A stretch of 64,000 nt of DNA from Rhodococcus erythropolis NBRC 15567. Lineage in GTDB: Bacteria; Actinomycetota; Actinomycetes; Mycobacteriales; Mycobacteriaceae. How positions within the stretch are numbered: position 1 is the first letter of the stretch; every line of letters begins with the position of its first letter. The notes below the pieces were generated by a model. That model worked only from the letters and a program-made list of their open reading frames with translations, did not search any database and was not told the DNA's origin. The DNA lies in the NCBI RefSeq assembly GCF_001552595.1, contig NZ_BCRM01000012.1:1-64000 (forward strand), read 5' to 3'. Shown here piece after piece: positions 12,823 to 22,435 of this stretch. Position numbers and translations under genes: made by a program.

Positions 12823-13650
12823 TTAGTTCTCCTTCTGCTGAAAGATTCCGGCTCGGTGAAGAAGCTTCTCGGCGTGACGAAGAACGGGAGCGTCGACCAT
12901 CTTGCCCTCGAACGCGAACACACCACGTTCAGTAGACACCGCGGCAAGCACTCGTGTGGCCCAGTCGATCTCTTTTTCCGAAGGTGCGAAGGCACCACGG
13001 ATGACCTCGACCTGACTCGGGTGGATCGCAACCTTCACGTCGAAGCCGACTGCGACAGCATCAGCGGACTCGACGCCCAGGCCGACGAGGTCCTTGATGT
13101 CGAGATAAACGGAATCGACAGCCAACCGGCCGTAGCTCTTCGCAGCCAGGAGAGACGTCGATCGGACGTGCTTGGCAACGTCGCGGTACGAACCGTTCGG
13201 GTGCCTGCTCGAGTTACCGCCGAGACCGGCCACAAGATCCTCGGCTCCCCACATGACACCGATGGCGTTCGCAGCAAGCGCGATGTCGGCCACGGCGAGG
13301 GCTCCTCGCGGGGACTCGACGAGTGCAACCACGTCCGCCGGTGCGAGCGAGAGGACGTCCTCGGCCGATTCGCACTTGGACAGCATGAGACGCGAATAGT
13401 GTGTGCCGTCCAGCGCGATCAGATCGAGTTCGTGATCAGGCGTACCGACCGGATTGACGCGCACAATCGTCCGGTCCGGATCGAGAGGAGTGTCGATCAG
13501 GGCTGCACGTGCGGCTTCTTTGTCGGCCGGAGCCACCCCGTCTTCGAGATCGAGGATCACGACGTCGGCAACGGCGGCCGCCTTCGCGTAGCGCTCGGGA
13601 CGATCCGCCGGGCAGAACAACCAGGCCGGCCCCGGCGGCGTCCACGTCAT
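12823..13650 (-). CDS. citE: HpcH/HpaI-family CitE-like lyase, probable 3-hydroxy-3-methylglutaryl-CoA lyase
   Basis: A 275-residue TIM-barrel protein of the citrate-lyase beta-subunit-like family. Visible features are the DVVILDLEDGV motif (residues about 29-39), ALVESPRGAL carrying a metal-binding glutamate, and GAEDLVAGLGG. Free-standing CitE proteins without citF/citD are not citrate lyase. The M. tuberculosis homologue Rv2498c, in the same gene neighbourhood, has been described as a beta-hydroxyacyl-CoA lyase acting on 3-hydroxy-3-methylglutaryl-CoA. The position between maoC and scoA fits cleavage of HMG-CoA to acetyl-CoA and acetoacetate. It overlaps maoC by four bases (ATGA). Confidence 0.88.
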   Translation of the reverse strand: MTWTPPGPAWLFCPADRPERYAKAAAVADVVILDLEDGVAPADKEAARAALIDTPLDPDRTIVRVNPVGTPDHELDLIALDGTHYSRLMLSKCESAEDVLSLAPADVVALVESPRGALAVADIALAANAIGVMWGAEDLVAGLGGNSSRHPNGSYRDVAKHVRSTSLLAAKSYGRLAVDSVYLDIKDLVGLGVESADAVAVGFDVKVAIHPSQVEVIRGAFAPSEKEIDWATRVLAAVSTERGVFAFEGKMVDAPVLRHAEKLLHRAGIFQQKEN

Positions 13651-14135
13651 GAGGACACCTCTGCCGGACGCAGTTGCACCAGGGTCTTGCGCGTGGCCAG
13701 TGCGACGACGTCGCCGTGCTGGTTACGCCCGGTGTGCACGAGCGTCACGATGCCTTCACCTGGACGACTCTTCGACTCGCGCTTGTCCGCGATGAGCGTC
13801 TCGGCATACAAGGTGTCGCCGTGAAAGAGCGGCTTCGGGAAGCTGATCTCGGAGAAACCCAGGTTCGCCACGATGGTGCCCTGCGTCAACTGCGCGACCG
13901 AGAGGCCGACGATGGTCGACAGGGTGAACATCGAATTGACCAGCCGCACACCGAATTGAGTGCCTTCGCTGTACGCAGCATCAAGATGCAGCGCCTGCGT
14001 GTTCATGGTCAAAGTCGTGAACAGGACGTTGTCAGCCTCGGTCACCGTCCGGCCTGGGCGATGCTCGTAGATCGCGCCGACCTCGAACTCCTCGAACCAG
14101 AGTCCGCGCTGAGTGATCTTCTTGGGGTTCGTCAC
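13647..14135 (-). CDS. MaoC-like hotdog dehydratase, probable methylglutaconyl-CoA hydratase
   Basis: A 162-residue single-hotdog protein related to Rv2499c. It starts with a GTG overlapping the fadE19 stop. The N-terminal GLWFEEFEVG and later FSEISFPKPLFHGDTLYAET stretches are typical of the MaoC group (FEVG...GDTL). In the operon it sits between the acyl-CoA dehydrogenase and the HMG-CoA lyase-like gene, where a hydratase is needed to turn 3-methylglutaconyl-CoA into HMG-CoA. That substrate is inferred from position; the sequence itself only supports a MaoC-family enzyme. Confidence 0.85.
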   Translation of the reverse strand: MTNPKKITQRGLWFEEFEVGAIYEHRPGRTVTEADNVLFTTLTMNTQALHLDAAYSEGTQFGVRLVNSMFTLSTIVGLSVAQLTQGTIVANLGFSEISFPKPLFHGDTLYAETLIADKRESKSRPGEGIVTLVHTGRNQHGDVVALATRKTLVQLRPAEVSS

Positions 14136-15295
14136 AACCCTGCCTCACGGGCGATGAGCATCAACTGCACCTCGGTGGTTCCCTCACCGATTTCGAGGAT
14201 CTTGCTGTCACGGTAGTGGCGCGCGACGGCGTACTCGTTCATGAAGCCGTATCCGCCGTGGATCTGGGTGGCGTCGCGGGCGTTGTCCATGGCAGCTTCG
14301 GAGGAGATGAGCTTGGCGATGGACGCCTGCTTCTTGAACGGCTTGCCCGACAACATGAGTGCGGCCGCGTCGTAGTACGCGGTGCGGGCCACGTGGGCGC
14401 GAGCCTCCATGCGCGCGATCTTGAACGCGATCGCCTGGTTGTGTCCGATGGGCCGACCGAACGCCTCGCGCTCCTTGGCGTACTTGATCGACTCGTCGAC
14501 GCAGCCCTGGGCGGCACCGACGCTCAACGCGGAGATGGCGATGCGGCCTTCGTCGAGGATGCGCAGGAAGTTCGCGTAGCCGCGGCCACGCTCACCGAGC
14601 AGATTCTCTTCGGGGACACGAACATCGGCGAACGTGAGGGGATGGGTGTCGGATGCGTTCCAGCCGACCTTGTTGTACGCCGGCTCGGCCGTGAAGCCCG
14701 GCGTCGTGGTCGGCACCAGGATCGTCGAGATCTCCTTCTTGCCACCGTCCTTGACACCCGTGACCGCGGTGACCGTCACGAGCTTGGTGATGTCGGTGCC
14801 CGAGTTGGTGATGAACTGCTTGTTGCCGTTGATGATCCACTCACCGCTGTCGAACTTCGCGGTGGTCTTTGTGCCGCCGGCGTCGCTACCCGCACCCGGC
14901 TCGGTCAGGCCGAAAGCAGCCAACGACTTTCCGCTGGTGAGCTGCGGGAGCCACTCTTCCTTCTGCGCCTCGTTGCCGAAACGGTAGATCGGCATGGCGC
15001 CGAGGGACACACCAGCTTCGAGAGTGATCGCGACGCTCTGGTCGACCTTGCCCAGCTCTTCGAGCGCCAGGCAGAGTGCGAAGTAGTCGCCGCCCATTCC
15101 GCCGTACTCCTCGGGGAACGGCAGGCCGAACAGTCCCATGTCGGCCATCCCGGCCACTACCTCGTACGGGAAGGTGTGGTTGGCGTCGTGCTCGGCAGCA
15201 ACCGGTGCCACGACGGTCTTCGCGAAATCCGCAACAGTCTTGGCGAGCTGCTGGTATTCGTCCGGAAGCGCTCCGGTGGCAAGGTAATCGGACAT
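14132..15295 (-). CDS. fadE19: Acyl-CoA dehydrogenase, probable isovaleryl-CoA dehydrogenase
   Basis: A 387-residue FAD-dependent acyl-CoA dehydrogenase. Signatures: AFGLTEPGAGSDAGG (FAD and substrate region, about residues 150-165), then DATQIHGGYGFMNEY and the C-terminal ILEIGEGTTEVQ. It is co-directional with carboxylase genes and starts in a TGATG overlap with the accA1 stop. Oxidation of isovaleryl-CoA to 3-methylcrotonyl-CoA supplies the substrate for the AccA1/AccD1 carboxylase. Specificity for isovaleryl-CoA is inferred from the operon, which matches the M. tuberculosis fadE19 locus. Confidence 0.9.
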   Translation of the reverse strand: MSDYLATGALPDEYQQLAKTVADFAKTVVAPVAAEHDANHTFPYEVVAGMADMGLFGLPFPEEYGGMGGDYFALCLALEELGKVDQSVAITLEAGVSLGAMPIYRFGNEAQKEEWLPQLTSGKSLAAFGLTEPGAGSDAGGTKTTAKFDSGEWIINGNKQFITNSGTDITKLVTVTAVTGVKDGGKKEISTILVPTTTPGFTAEPAYNKVGWNASDTHPLTFADVRVPEENLLGERGRGYANFLRILDEGRIAISALSVGAAQGCVDESIKYAKEREAFGRPIGHNQAIAFKIARMEARAHVARTAYYDAAALMLSGKPFKKQASIAKLISSEAAMDNARDATQIHGGYGFMNEYAVARHYRDSKILEIGEGTTEVQLMLIAREAGL

Positions 15296-17334
15296 CAGGC
15301 GTCTTCCTTCTGCGTCGTGTTCTCGGTCTTTTCTTCTGCAGCCTCTTCGTCCGCGACAGGTACCACGCGGGCCAGAACCTGATCCACCATCACCTGATCG
15401 CCCTGACGGACAAGCACTTCCACGATCCCGTCGATCGGGGACGTCAAGGAGTGCTCCATCTTCATGGCCTCGACAACGACGAGTGGTTGTCCCGCGCTCA
15501 CTGCCGCGCCGTTCTCGACGTTGACTGCGATGACGGCACCGGGCATGGGGCTGGCGATTTCGGCGTCACCGGCATGCTTGTCCTCACCGCGAACGCTGAC
15601 TTCGGCAACCTCGCGCACGTGCCAGGTTCCGCCGCCCGCCAGCCACAGACCACCATCGGTCTCGGCGACGACAAACGTGCGTCGGCGTCCGTCGATGACT
15701 ACCGCCAGTTCGGATCCCGTCAGGGTCGCGCTGAATGCGCGCGGCTGTGAACCTTCGACCTCGACCTTTGCATCGGCGGGAACGCCGACGATCGCAACGT
15801 GCGACGTTCGGGTGCCGGCGGCGAGCCTGATGCTGGTCGGAGCGGGAGTTCCGACGCGCCATCCACTCGGGACGTCCCAGGGATCAACGGATTCCGAAGT
15901 TGTCCATCGCGAGAGCCAGCGATACGCCGCGGCAGCAATGAGAACCTCGTCGGAGGCGTCGGCTGCGACAAAGTCTTCGACGCGACGATCGAGCAGACCG
16001 GTGTCGAGGTTGCCCGCGATCACATCCGGATCAGCGAGGAGGAATCGTGCGAACTCGATGTTGGTCACGACTCCGAGCACTGCGGTGTCACCGAGTGCGC
16101 GATCGAGCTTGCGCAGTGCGCCCGCCCGGTCGGGGGCGTGGGCGATGACCTTGCTGAGCATCGGGTCGTAGTCACTGCCGACGACGGTGCCTGCGAGCAG
16201 TCCCGAATCGACGCGCACGCCGGAACCTGACGGCTCGACCAGATCGACGACGCGGCCGCCGGTCGGCAGGAACCCACGGCCCGGATCCTCCGCGTACACA
16301 CGAGCTTCGATAGCGTGCCCGGTCAGTGTGATGTCGCTCTGGGAGAAGGCCAACTTCTCCCCTGCTGCCACACGAACCTGCCATTCGACCAGATCCAGTC
16401 CGGTCACCATTTCGGTGACGGGGTGCTCGACCTGCAGGCGAGTGTTCATCTCCATGAAGAAGAACTCGTCCGGCTTGTCGGCGGAGACGATGAACTCGAC
16501 AGTGCCGGCGCCGGTGTAATCGACGCTTCGAGCGGTGTTGCAGGCTGCCGCGCCGATCCGGTCACGGGTCACCTGATCGAGCAGCGGCGACGGAGCCTCT
16601 TCGATGACCTTCTGGTGACGCCGCTGCAGGCTGCATTCGCGCTCACCGAGGTGAACGACGTTGCCGTGCTGGTCGGCGAGAACCTGGACCTCGATGTGCC
16701 GGGGCCGCAGGACGAATCGCTCGAGGAACAGGGTGTCGTCGCCGAACGACGACGCGGCCTCACGGCGGGCACTGCGAAGAGCCTCGGCCAGATTGGCCGG
16801 ATCCTCGACCAGACGCATTCCCTTGCCACCGCCGCCTGCCGAAGGCTTGACCAACACCGGGTAGCCGATGTCCTCGGCCGCTGCGATCAGTTCTTCGTCG
16901 GTCAGATTGGGGCGAGCGATACCCGGGACCACCGGCACGTCGAACGCGGCAACCGCGTTCTTCGCGGTGATCTTGTCACCCATCACCTCGATGGCCCGCT
17001 CGGAGGGGCCGAGGAAGGCGATTCCGGCGGCCGCGCAGGCAGCCGAGAACGCCGAGTTCTCCGACAGGAAGCCGTAACCGGGGTGAATGCCCTGAGCACC
17101 GGTGGACTTGGCAGCGTCGATGACCTTGTCGATGACGAGGTAGCTTTCACGCGCCGCGGCCGGTCCGATGTTGACGGCAGTGTCGGCCTCGCGGACGTGG
17201 CGAGCATTCGCGTCGGCGTCGCTGTAGACGGCGACGCTGCGAATTCCCAACTCACGCAACGTGCGGATCACGCGAACCGCGATCTCACCGCGGTTGGCCA
17301 CGAGAACAGTATCGATAGTGCGCAACTCAGTCAT
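15295..17334 (-). CDS. accA1: Biotin-dependent acyl-CoA carboxylase alpha subunit (3-methylcrotonyl-CoA type)
   Basis: A 679-residue protein with biotin carboxylase at the N-terminus ([16 protein letters not shown] at the start, the ATP-grasp glycine loop [14 protein letters not shown], and [14 protein letters not shown]) and a biotinyl carrier domain at the C-terminus ([11 protein letters not shown], lysine biotinylated). I chose the ATG at 17334, five bases after the accD1 stop, because the conserved N-terminal beta strand begins there; an upstream frame extension to 17391 lies inside accD1. With AccD1 it should carboxylate 3-methylcrotonyl-CoA to methylglutaconyl-CoA. Confidence 0.93.
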   Translation of the reverse strand: MTELRTIDTVLVANRGEIAVRVIRTLRELGIRSVAVYSDADANARHVREADTAVNIGPAAARESYLVIDKVIDAAKSTGAQGIHPGYGFLSENSAFSAACAAAGIAFLGPSERAIEVMGDKITAKNAVAAFDVPVVPGIARPNLTDEELIAAAEDIGYPVLVKPSAGGGGKGMRLVEDPANLAEALRSARREAASSFGDDTLFLERFVLRPRHIEVQVLADQHGNVVHLGERECSLQRRHQKVIEEAPSPLLDQVTRDRIGAAACNTARSVDYTGAGTVEFIVSADKPDEFFFMEMNTRLQVEHPVTEMVTGLDLVEWQVRVAAGEKLAFSQSDITLTGHAIEARVYAEDPGRGFLPTGGRVVDLVEPSGSGVRVDSGLLAGTVVGSDYDPMLSKVIAHAPDRAGALRKLDRALGDTAVLGVVTNIEFARFLLADPDVIAGNLDTGLLDRRVEDFVAADASDEVLIAAAAYRWLSRWTTSESVDPWDVPSGWRVGTPAPTSIRLAAGTRTSHVAIVGVPADAKVEVEGSQPRAFSATLTGSELAVVIDGRRRTFVVAETDGGLWLAGGGTWHVREVAEVSVRGEDKHAGDAEIASPMPGAVIAVNVENGAAVSAGQPLVVVEAMKMEHSLTSPIDGIVEVLVRQGDQVMVDQVLARVVPVADEEAAEEKTENTTQKEDA

Positions 17335-17339
17335 TTCGC

Positions 17340-18929
17340 TCACATCCGGAAGACGCCGTAGGAGACCGGCTCGATCGGTGCGTTTGCGCACACCGAAAGG
17401 GCCAGGCCGAGAACAGTTCTGGTATCTGCGGGATCGATGACACCGTCATCCCACAGCCGCGCAGTGGAGTAGTACGGATTGCCCTGAGCCTCGTACTGCT
17501 CACGGATCGGCGCCTTGAAGGACTCTTCATCCTCGGCCGACCACGGATTGCCCGCGCTGTCGAGCTGCTCGCTACGAACCGTCGAGAGCACCGAAGCTGC
17601 CTGCTCGCCGCCCATGACCGAGATGCGCGCGTTCGGCCACATCCACAGGAAGCGAGGCGAATACGCGCGTCCACACATGGAATAGTTGCCGGCGCCGTAC
17701 GAGCCGCCGATGACAACTGTCAGCTTGGGGACGCGTGCACACGCAACTGCCGTGACCATCTTGGCGCCGTGCTTGGCGATGCCGCCGGCCTCGTAGTCGC
17801 GTCCCACCATGAAGCCCGCGATGTTCTGCAGGAACAGCAGCGGCACACTGCGCTTGTCGCACAGTTCGATGAAATGTGCTCCCTTCATGGCGGATTCGCC
17901 GAAGAGAACGCCGTTGTTGGCGATGATGCCGACCGGGTGGCCCTCGATGTGGGCGAAACCGGTGACGAGCGTCTTGCCGTATTCAGCCTTGAACTCCTGG
18001 AACGCGCCACCGTCGACGAGCTTGGTGATCACCTCGTGCACGTCGTACGGAGTACGGGGATCGGTCGGGACGACGTCGTACAGCTCGCTCTGATCGGCGA
18101 CGGGCGGAACCGTGGAAATGACGTCCCACGGGCGCTCGGAGCGGGGGCCGAGCGTGGCAATGATGTTGCGCACGATACGAAGTGCGTCGCGGTCATCCTC
18201 GGCCAGGTGGTCGGTGACGCCGGAAACCTTGGAGTGCAGGTCGCCGCCGCCGAGCTCTTCTGCCGTCACGATCTCACCGGTGGCTGCCTTCACCAGCGGC
18301 GGGCCGCCGAGGAAGATGGTGCCCTGGTTGCGGACGATCACTGCTTCGTCGCTCATCGCGGGCACGTAAGCGCCGCCCGCGGTGCACGAACCGAGAACTG
18401 CGGCGATCTGGGGAATCCCCTTGGCGCTCATGGTCGCCTGGTTGTAGAAGATCCGGCCGAAGTGCTCACGGTCCGGGAAGACCTCGTCCTGGCGCGGCAG
18501 GAAGGCGCCGCCGGAGTCGACGAGGTAGATGCATGGAAGGTTGTTCTGCAGCGCAACTTCCTGCGCGCGCAGGTGCTTCTTCACCGTCATCGGGTAGTAC
18601 GTGCCGCCCTTGACCGTCGCGTCGTTGGCAACGATGACGCACTCCCGGCCCGACACACGGCCGATACCGGTGATGACGCCGGCGCCGGGGCACTCGTCGT
18701 CGTACAGGCCGTTGGCCGCCAGCGGCGACAACTCGAGGAACGGGCTGCCCTGGTCGAGCAGCGAGTCGACGCGATCTCGCGGCAGCAGTTTCCCTCTGCT
18801 CACGTGGCGCTCGCGAGAGCGCTCGTTGCCACCCAGCGCTGCTTGCGCCAGTTTCTTCTTCAGTTCGTCCACCAGAACGGTGTGATCGGACCGGTAGCCC
18901 GATCCTTGCGTGATTCCACTGGGAGTCAT
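17340..18929 (-). CDS. accD1: Acyl-CoA carboxylase carboxyltransferase beta subunit (3-methylcrotonyl-CoA type)
   Basis: A 529-residue carboxyltransferase and first gene of the leucine operon. The two crotonase-like halves are visible: [17 protein letters not shown] in the N half and [16 protein letters not shown] in the C half, the oxyanion and CoA-binding glycine motifs. [11 protein letters not shown] is also typical of the methylcrotonyl/propionyl class. It is divergent from a TetR gene, with a 98-bp intergenic region carrying repeated ATTAACT motifs. It pairs with AccA1. Confidence 0.93.
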   Translation of the reverse strand: MTPSGITQGSGYRSDHTVLVDELKKKLAQAALGGNERSRERHVSRGKLLPRDRVDSLLDQGSPFLELSPLAANGLYDDECPGAGVITGIGRVSGRECVIVANDATVKGGTYYPMTVKKHLRAQEVALQNNLPCIYLVDSGGAFLPRQDEVFPDREHFGRIFYNQATMSAKGIPQIAAVLGSCTAGGAYVPAMSDEAVIVRNQGTIFLGGPPLVKAATGEIVTAEELGGGDLHSKVSGVTDHLAEDDRDALRIVRNIIATLGPRSERPWDVISTVPPVADQSELYDVVPTDPRTPYDVHEVITKLVDGGAFQEFKAEYGKTLVTGFAHIEGHPVGIIANNGVLFGESAMKGAHFIELCDKRSVPLLFLQNIAGFMVGRDYEAGGIAKHGAKMVTAVACARVPKLTVVIGGSYGAGNYSMCGRAYSPRFLWMWPNARISVMGGEQAASVLSTVRSEQLDSAGNPWSAEDEESFKAPIREQYEAQGNPYYSTARLWDDGVIDPADTRTVLGLALSVCANAPIEPVSYGVFRM

Positions 18930-18947
18930 CCCGCCGCCTTCGCCATG

Positions 18948-18990
18948 AGTTAATGCTCGATAACTGAAACTAGATTAACTATGATTAACT
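18948..18990. promoter_or_regulatory. Candidate operator between accD1 and the TetR gene
   Basis: AGTTAAT (18948-18954) is the inverted complement of two direct copies of ATTAACT (18974-18980 and 18984-18990, ten bases apart, one helical turn), with a related GATAACT at 18959-18965. AT-rich repeats in an otherwise GC-rich divergent intergenic region next to a TetR gene are a likely binding site for that regulator, with the divergent promoters overlapping. The assignment is inference. Confidence 0.55.
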
Positions 18991-19027
18991 GAGTTGTCCA
19001 GAACACAAGCGAAGAAAGATCGAGAGA

Positions 19028-19627
19028 ATGACCTCTGAGCAGGTAGCAGCTCCGACGCGACGCGATCAGATGAAGGCCGACCGTCGTCGTCAGCTCTTGG
19101 ATGCCGCCGCACGGTTGATCGCCGAACGCGGATTCGTGAGTGTGCGACTCGAAGACCTCGGCGCGGCCGTCGGTATCAGCGGCCCGGCCGTGTACCGGCA
19201 TTTCCCCAACAAGGATGCCGTCCTCGTGGAACTTCTCGTCGGCATCAGCACGCGCCTGCACGAAGGCGGTTCTGCGGCAGCGGAGGCAGCGGACTCACCG
19301 AGCGCCGCTCTCGACGCACTGGTGGAGTTCCACCTCGACTTCGCGCTCGGCGAGCCGGACCTGATCCGCATCCAGGACCGCGACCTCGAAAGCCTGCCGG
19401 CCGACGCGCGTCGACAGGTGCGCCAAACGCAGCGCAAGTACGTCGAGGTGTGGGTCGGAGTCCTCGAGCAACTCGATCCCCAGCTCGATCAGGCGGATGC
19501 CCGCATCAAAGCTCATGCCACTTTCGGACTGATCAACTCGACCCCTCACAGCGCCAACCCAGCTTCGCCGGCACGCGCACGTCGCGTCCTGCGGGATATG
19601 ACGCTCGCCGCCCTGCGCACCCACTGA
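19028..19627 (+). CDS. TetR-family transcriptional regulator of the leucine operon
   Basis: A 199-residue one-domain repressor type. The N-terminal helix-turn-helix is clear (RRQLLDAAARLIAERG, then LEDLGAAVGISGPAVYRHF, residues about 20-60). The C-terminal part is the variable ligand-binding domain. It is divergent from accD1, the arrangement of Rv2506 in M. tuberculosis, so control of the isovaleryl/methylcrotonyl-CoA operon in response to a pathway acyl-CoA is likely but not shown. The start at 19028 has GAGAGA just upstream. Confidence 0.88.
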   Translation: MTSEQVAAPTRRDQMKADRRRQLLDAAARLIAERGFVSVRLEDLGAAVGISGPAVYRHFPNKDAVLVELLVGISTRLHEGGSAAAEAADSPSAALDALVEFHLDFALGEPDLIRIQDRDLESLPADARRQVRQTQRKYVEVWVGVLEQLDPQLDQADARIKAHATFGLINSTPHSANPASPARARRVLRDMTLAALRTH

Positions 19628-19675
19628 AACCGGACACGGCACAATCGGTGGCAGACTGGTTACACCAGCTAACAG

Positions 19676-20422
19676 ATGAGGGTGCCGAACGTGGAAGACA
19701 GCAGTGGGGTCAGCAGAGCCGATTTCGCCGAACTGCGGACCGAGTTCTCCCGCTTCATGATGTTGTACCAATTCGGAATCTCCGAACTGATGACCAAGGT
19801 GAACATTCTCAAGGACGAGTTCACTCACATCAATCAGTACAGCCCCATCGAACACGTGACGTCACGGGTCAAGTCGCCGGACAGCATCCTGCGTAAGGCT
19901 CAACGCCTGAACATCCCGCTCACGATCGACGACATCTCGAAGAACATCTTCGACATCGCCGGCGTGCGCATCACCTGCAGCTTCATTTCCGACACGTACC
20001 GGATCGCCGAGATGCTCACCAGCCAGACGGACCCTCGGGTGATCGAGCGAGAGGACTACATCGCCGATCCGAAACCCAACGGCTACAAGAGCTTGCACCT
20101 GATCGTCGAGGTCCCGGTTTTCATGAGCGACCGCGTCAGGCACGTACCGATCGAACTTCAGATCCGCACCATCGCGATGGATTTCTGGGCGAGCCTCGAG
20201 CACAAGATCTATTACAAGTACAACCGCGAGGTTCCCGTCGAGCTCCTCGACGAACTCACCGAGGCTGCTGCCGCGGCACACCGCCTCGACGTCAAGATGG
20301 AACGCCTCAACGACGAGTTCGCGAAAATCAAAGCGCTACCGCATCCCGATGACGAAATCCTCGAGCAGGATCTGCCGGCGCAGTTCCTCGAGGCGCTGCA
20401 TCTTCAGCGACGAGCGCTCTGA
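19676..20422 (+). CDS. Small alarmone synthetase, (p)ppGpp synthetase-only RelA/SpoT protein
   Basis: A 248-residue protein with a RelA/SpoT nucleotidyltransferase domain: AGVRITCSFISDTYRIAEML, then DYIADPKPNGYKSLHLIVEV (the G-loop and catalytic region) and VPIELQIRTIAMDFWASLEHK. There is no HD hydrolase domain and no TGS or ACT region, so it belongs to the small synthetase group and would transfer pyrophosphate from ATP to GTP or GDP. A helical extension closes the C-terminus. ATG 19676 or GTG 19691 could be the start. It lies 48 bases after the TetR gene, with no functional link visible. Confidence 0.88.
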   Translation: MRVPNVEDSSGVSRADFAELRTEFSRFMMLYQFGISELMTKVNILKDEFTHINQYSPIEHVTSRVKSPDSILRKAQRLNIPLTIDDISKNIFDIAGVRITCSFISDTYRIAEMLTSQTDPRVIEREDYIADPKPNGYKSLHLIVEVPVFMSDRVRHVPIELQIRTIAMDFWASLEHKIYYKYNREVPVELLDELTEAAAAAHRLDVKMERLNDEFAKIKALPHPDDEILEQDLPAQFLEALHLQRRAL

Positions 20423-20525
20423 ATTTACGGCGACCCTCCCCTGAACGAACGCGCCTTTCGGCGCATCTGAGGCGACGAGAGTGCCGTTCGCTCACAACTG
20501 GGGTCGGACAACTAGGGCAAACCAA

Positions 20526-20560
20526 AAGTGCGCCCTCCCGAACTTCGGGAGGGCGCACTT
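20526..20560. terminator. Bidirectional terminator between convergent genes
   Basis: A 17-bp perfect inverted repeat (20526-20542 and 20544-20560; in practice GAACTTC forms the loop) is flanked by AAAA on one side and TT on the other. It lies between the end of the alarmone synthetase (20422) and the end of the GlsB-like gene (20580), which converge, so it can serve both. Confidence 0.85.
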
Positions 20561-20579
20561 CGCGAATCGCGTTGGCTTG

Positions 20580-20840
20580 CTATTTCTTGCCCGTGACGGC
20601 GCTGTAGCCGATCGAGAGCACGGCCGCCGCGGCGATACTGATGATCCAGCGGATCCAGTCGATTCCACCCGTGTCGCCCTTGTCCGAGATCGCTCCCCAG
20701 ACCCAGTACCCGATAAGCGCTCCGGCGACACCGAGGACGACGGTGATGATCATGCCGTACTGCTGCTTACCTGGCAGTACGAGACGAGCCAGGATTCCGA
20801 TGACTGCGCCGAAAATGATGGTTCCGATAATTTGCCCCAT
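20580..20840 (-). CDS. GlsB/YeaQ/YmgE-family small membrane protein
   Basis: An 86-residue integral membrane protein with about three hydrophobic segments (GQIIGTIIFGAVIGILARLVLPG, then a glycine-rich VVLGVAGALIGYWVWG segment, then the IISIAAAAVLSIGYSAV end). GxIIGxxxxGxxxGxLARL and LPGKQ are hallmarks of the transglycosylase-associated/GlsB stress family. The biochemical role of this family is not established. The ATG at 20840 was chosen because the first membrane segment begins directly after it. Confidence 0.85.
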   Translation of the reverse strand: MGQIIGTIIFGAVIGILARLVLPGKQQYGMIITVVLGVAGALIGYWVWGAISDKGDTGGIDWIRWIISIAAAAVLSIGYSAVTGKK

Positions 20841-21028
20841 GACAGCCCCTCTCACACGTCGTGCATGCACGCGGACGGAAGATCACCGCTCAGGGAAACA
20901 ATAACCACAGTCACACACAACTGTCGCTTGTTGACCGAATTGTTGTCCGAGATGCAACCTCGACGCGTTACATCCACGACATTCGCGAGTTATTTTTTCG
21001 CAATCAAGCAGACCTACCGTTCCCATCC

Positions 21029-22435
21029 ATGCCAACTTCCGTAAAACTGCCGAACAGCGAGCTCGCGCGACTCGCCAACAAGCCGCCCTGGTACCGATCA
21101 CTGTTCGTGCAATTGATCGCCGCTATCGTCATCGGCGTTCTCATCGGCTGGTTGTGGCCGGAATTCGGCGCGAATCTCAAGCCCCTCGCCGACGGCTTCA
21201 TCAAGCTGATCAAAATGCTGATCGCGCCGATCATCTTCTGCACGGTCGTGATCGGGATTGCTCACGTCGGGGATCTGAAGGCCGTGGGGCGTATCGGCGT
21301 CAAGGCTCTCATCTACTTCGAGGTCGTCACCACTTTCGCGCTGCTGTTCGGACTACTCATCGGCAACCTGATGAAACCAGGAGCGGGATTCAACATCGAT
21401 CCGGAGACGCTGGCGAACGGTGCGGACGCCGTGGCCGCCAAGACCGGAAGTGGCGAACTTCCCCACACCGTGGAATTCCTGCTCAATATCATTCCGGTGT
21501 CGATAGTTTCGGCCTTCGCCGAGAACGCACTCCTCCAAGTCCTCTTCTTCGCCGTACTGTTCGGGCTCGCCTTGGCCAAGGCAGGTGAGAGTGGACCACC
21601 AATCGTGTTCGAACTCGTCGATCGTCTGAGCCATCTGTTCTTCACAATCATCGGCTGGATCATGAGACTGGCGCCGTTGGGCGCTTTGGGCGCGATGGCG
21701 TACATCGTCGGCCAGTACGGGATCGCTTCGCTCGGAAGTTACGGAAAGCTGATCGCCGCATGCTATCTCGCGGCCGTCCTGTTCATCCTCATCCTGGCGG
21801 CGATAGTCAGGTACTTCGCGGGCGTGAACCTGTGGAAGTTCGTCAAGTACATCAAGGACGAACTCTTCCTCGCGTTGGGAACGGCGTCGACCGAAGTAGT
21901 TCTGCCCCGAATCATGGTCAAGCTCACCAACGCCGGATGCTCGCGCACTACAACAGGATTGGTGGTGCCTACCGGCTACTCGTTCAATCTCGACGGCGCC
22001 ACGCTGTACCTGTCGATCTGCATGCTGTTTCTGGCTCAGGCACTCGGCGTGGACCTGACACTCGGTGAACAGATCACTGCCGTCCTGGTACTGATGCTCA
22101 CATCCAAGGGAATGGCCGGCGTGCCGGGATCGTCATTCCTGGCACTGTCCGCCACCGTGGCCGCAATCGGTCACGGCGCAATTCCAGTTGCCGCAGTCGC
22201 CCTCCTGCTGGGCGCCGATCGAATCATGGACTCGATGCGAGTCTCGGTGAACCTGCTTGGGAACTGTGTCGCTACCTTCGTGGTCGCAAATTGGGAGGGG
22301 CAGCTCGACAAGGAGCGCATGCGCCGAGTGCTCGACGGAGAAGACGTTCCACCGCTCGAGGAAGTCGATCCGATCACCGGGAAAACTGTTCCGGCACCGG
22401 AGGCCGAAGCACTCAAGACAGTTTCAACGCCGTGA
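21029..22435 (+). CDS. Dicarboxylate/amino acid:cation symporter (DctA/GltP type)
   Basis: A 468-residue membrane transporter of the DAACS family. Visible family motifs: KMLIAPIIFCTVVIGIAHVGD in the third membrane segment, ALGTASTEVVLPRIM (the serine-rich re-entrant loop HP1), VPTGYSFNLDGATLYLS (TM7 sodium/substrate motif) and SKGMAGVPGSSF (HP2). It imports C4-dicarboxylates or acidic amino acids with protons or sodium. The ATG at 21029 was chosen from where similarity begins; no strong ribosome site precedes it, so the start is uncertain. The 3' end overlaps the convergent propeller gene by 23 bases. Confidence 0.9.
   Translation: MPTSVKLPNSELARLANKPPWYRSLFVQLIAAIVIGVLIGWLWPEFGANLKPLADGFIKLIKMLIAPIIFCTVVIGIAHVGDLKAVGRIGVKALIYFEVVTTFALLFGLLIGNLMKPGAGFNIDPETLANGADAVAAKTGSGELPHTVEFLLNIIPVSIVSAFAENALLQVLFFAVLFGLALAKAGESGPPIVFELVDRLSHLFFTIIGWIMRLAPLGALGAMAYIVGQYGIASLGSYGKLIAACYLAAVLFILILAAIVRYFAGVNLWKFVKYIKDELFLALGTASTEVVLPRIMVKLTNAGCSRTTTGLVVPTGYSFNLDGATLYLSICMLFLAQALGVDLTLGEQITAVLVLMLTSKGMAGVPGSSFLALSATVAAIGHGAIPVAAVALLLGADRIMDSMRVSVNLLGNCVATFVVANWEGQLDKERMRRVLDGEDVPPLEEVDPITGKTVPAPEAEALKTVSTP

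Noticed and set aside
11417-13650. Citrate lyase (CitE with CitF-like CoA-transferases)
   Set aside because: No acyl carrier CitD or true CitF is present, and the neighbours are those of leucine catabolism, so an HMG-CoA lyase role fits better.
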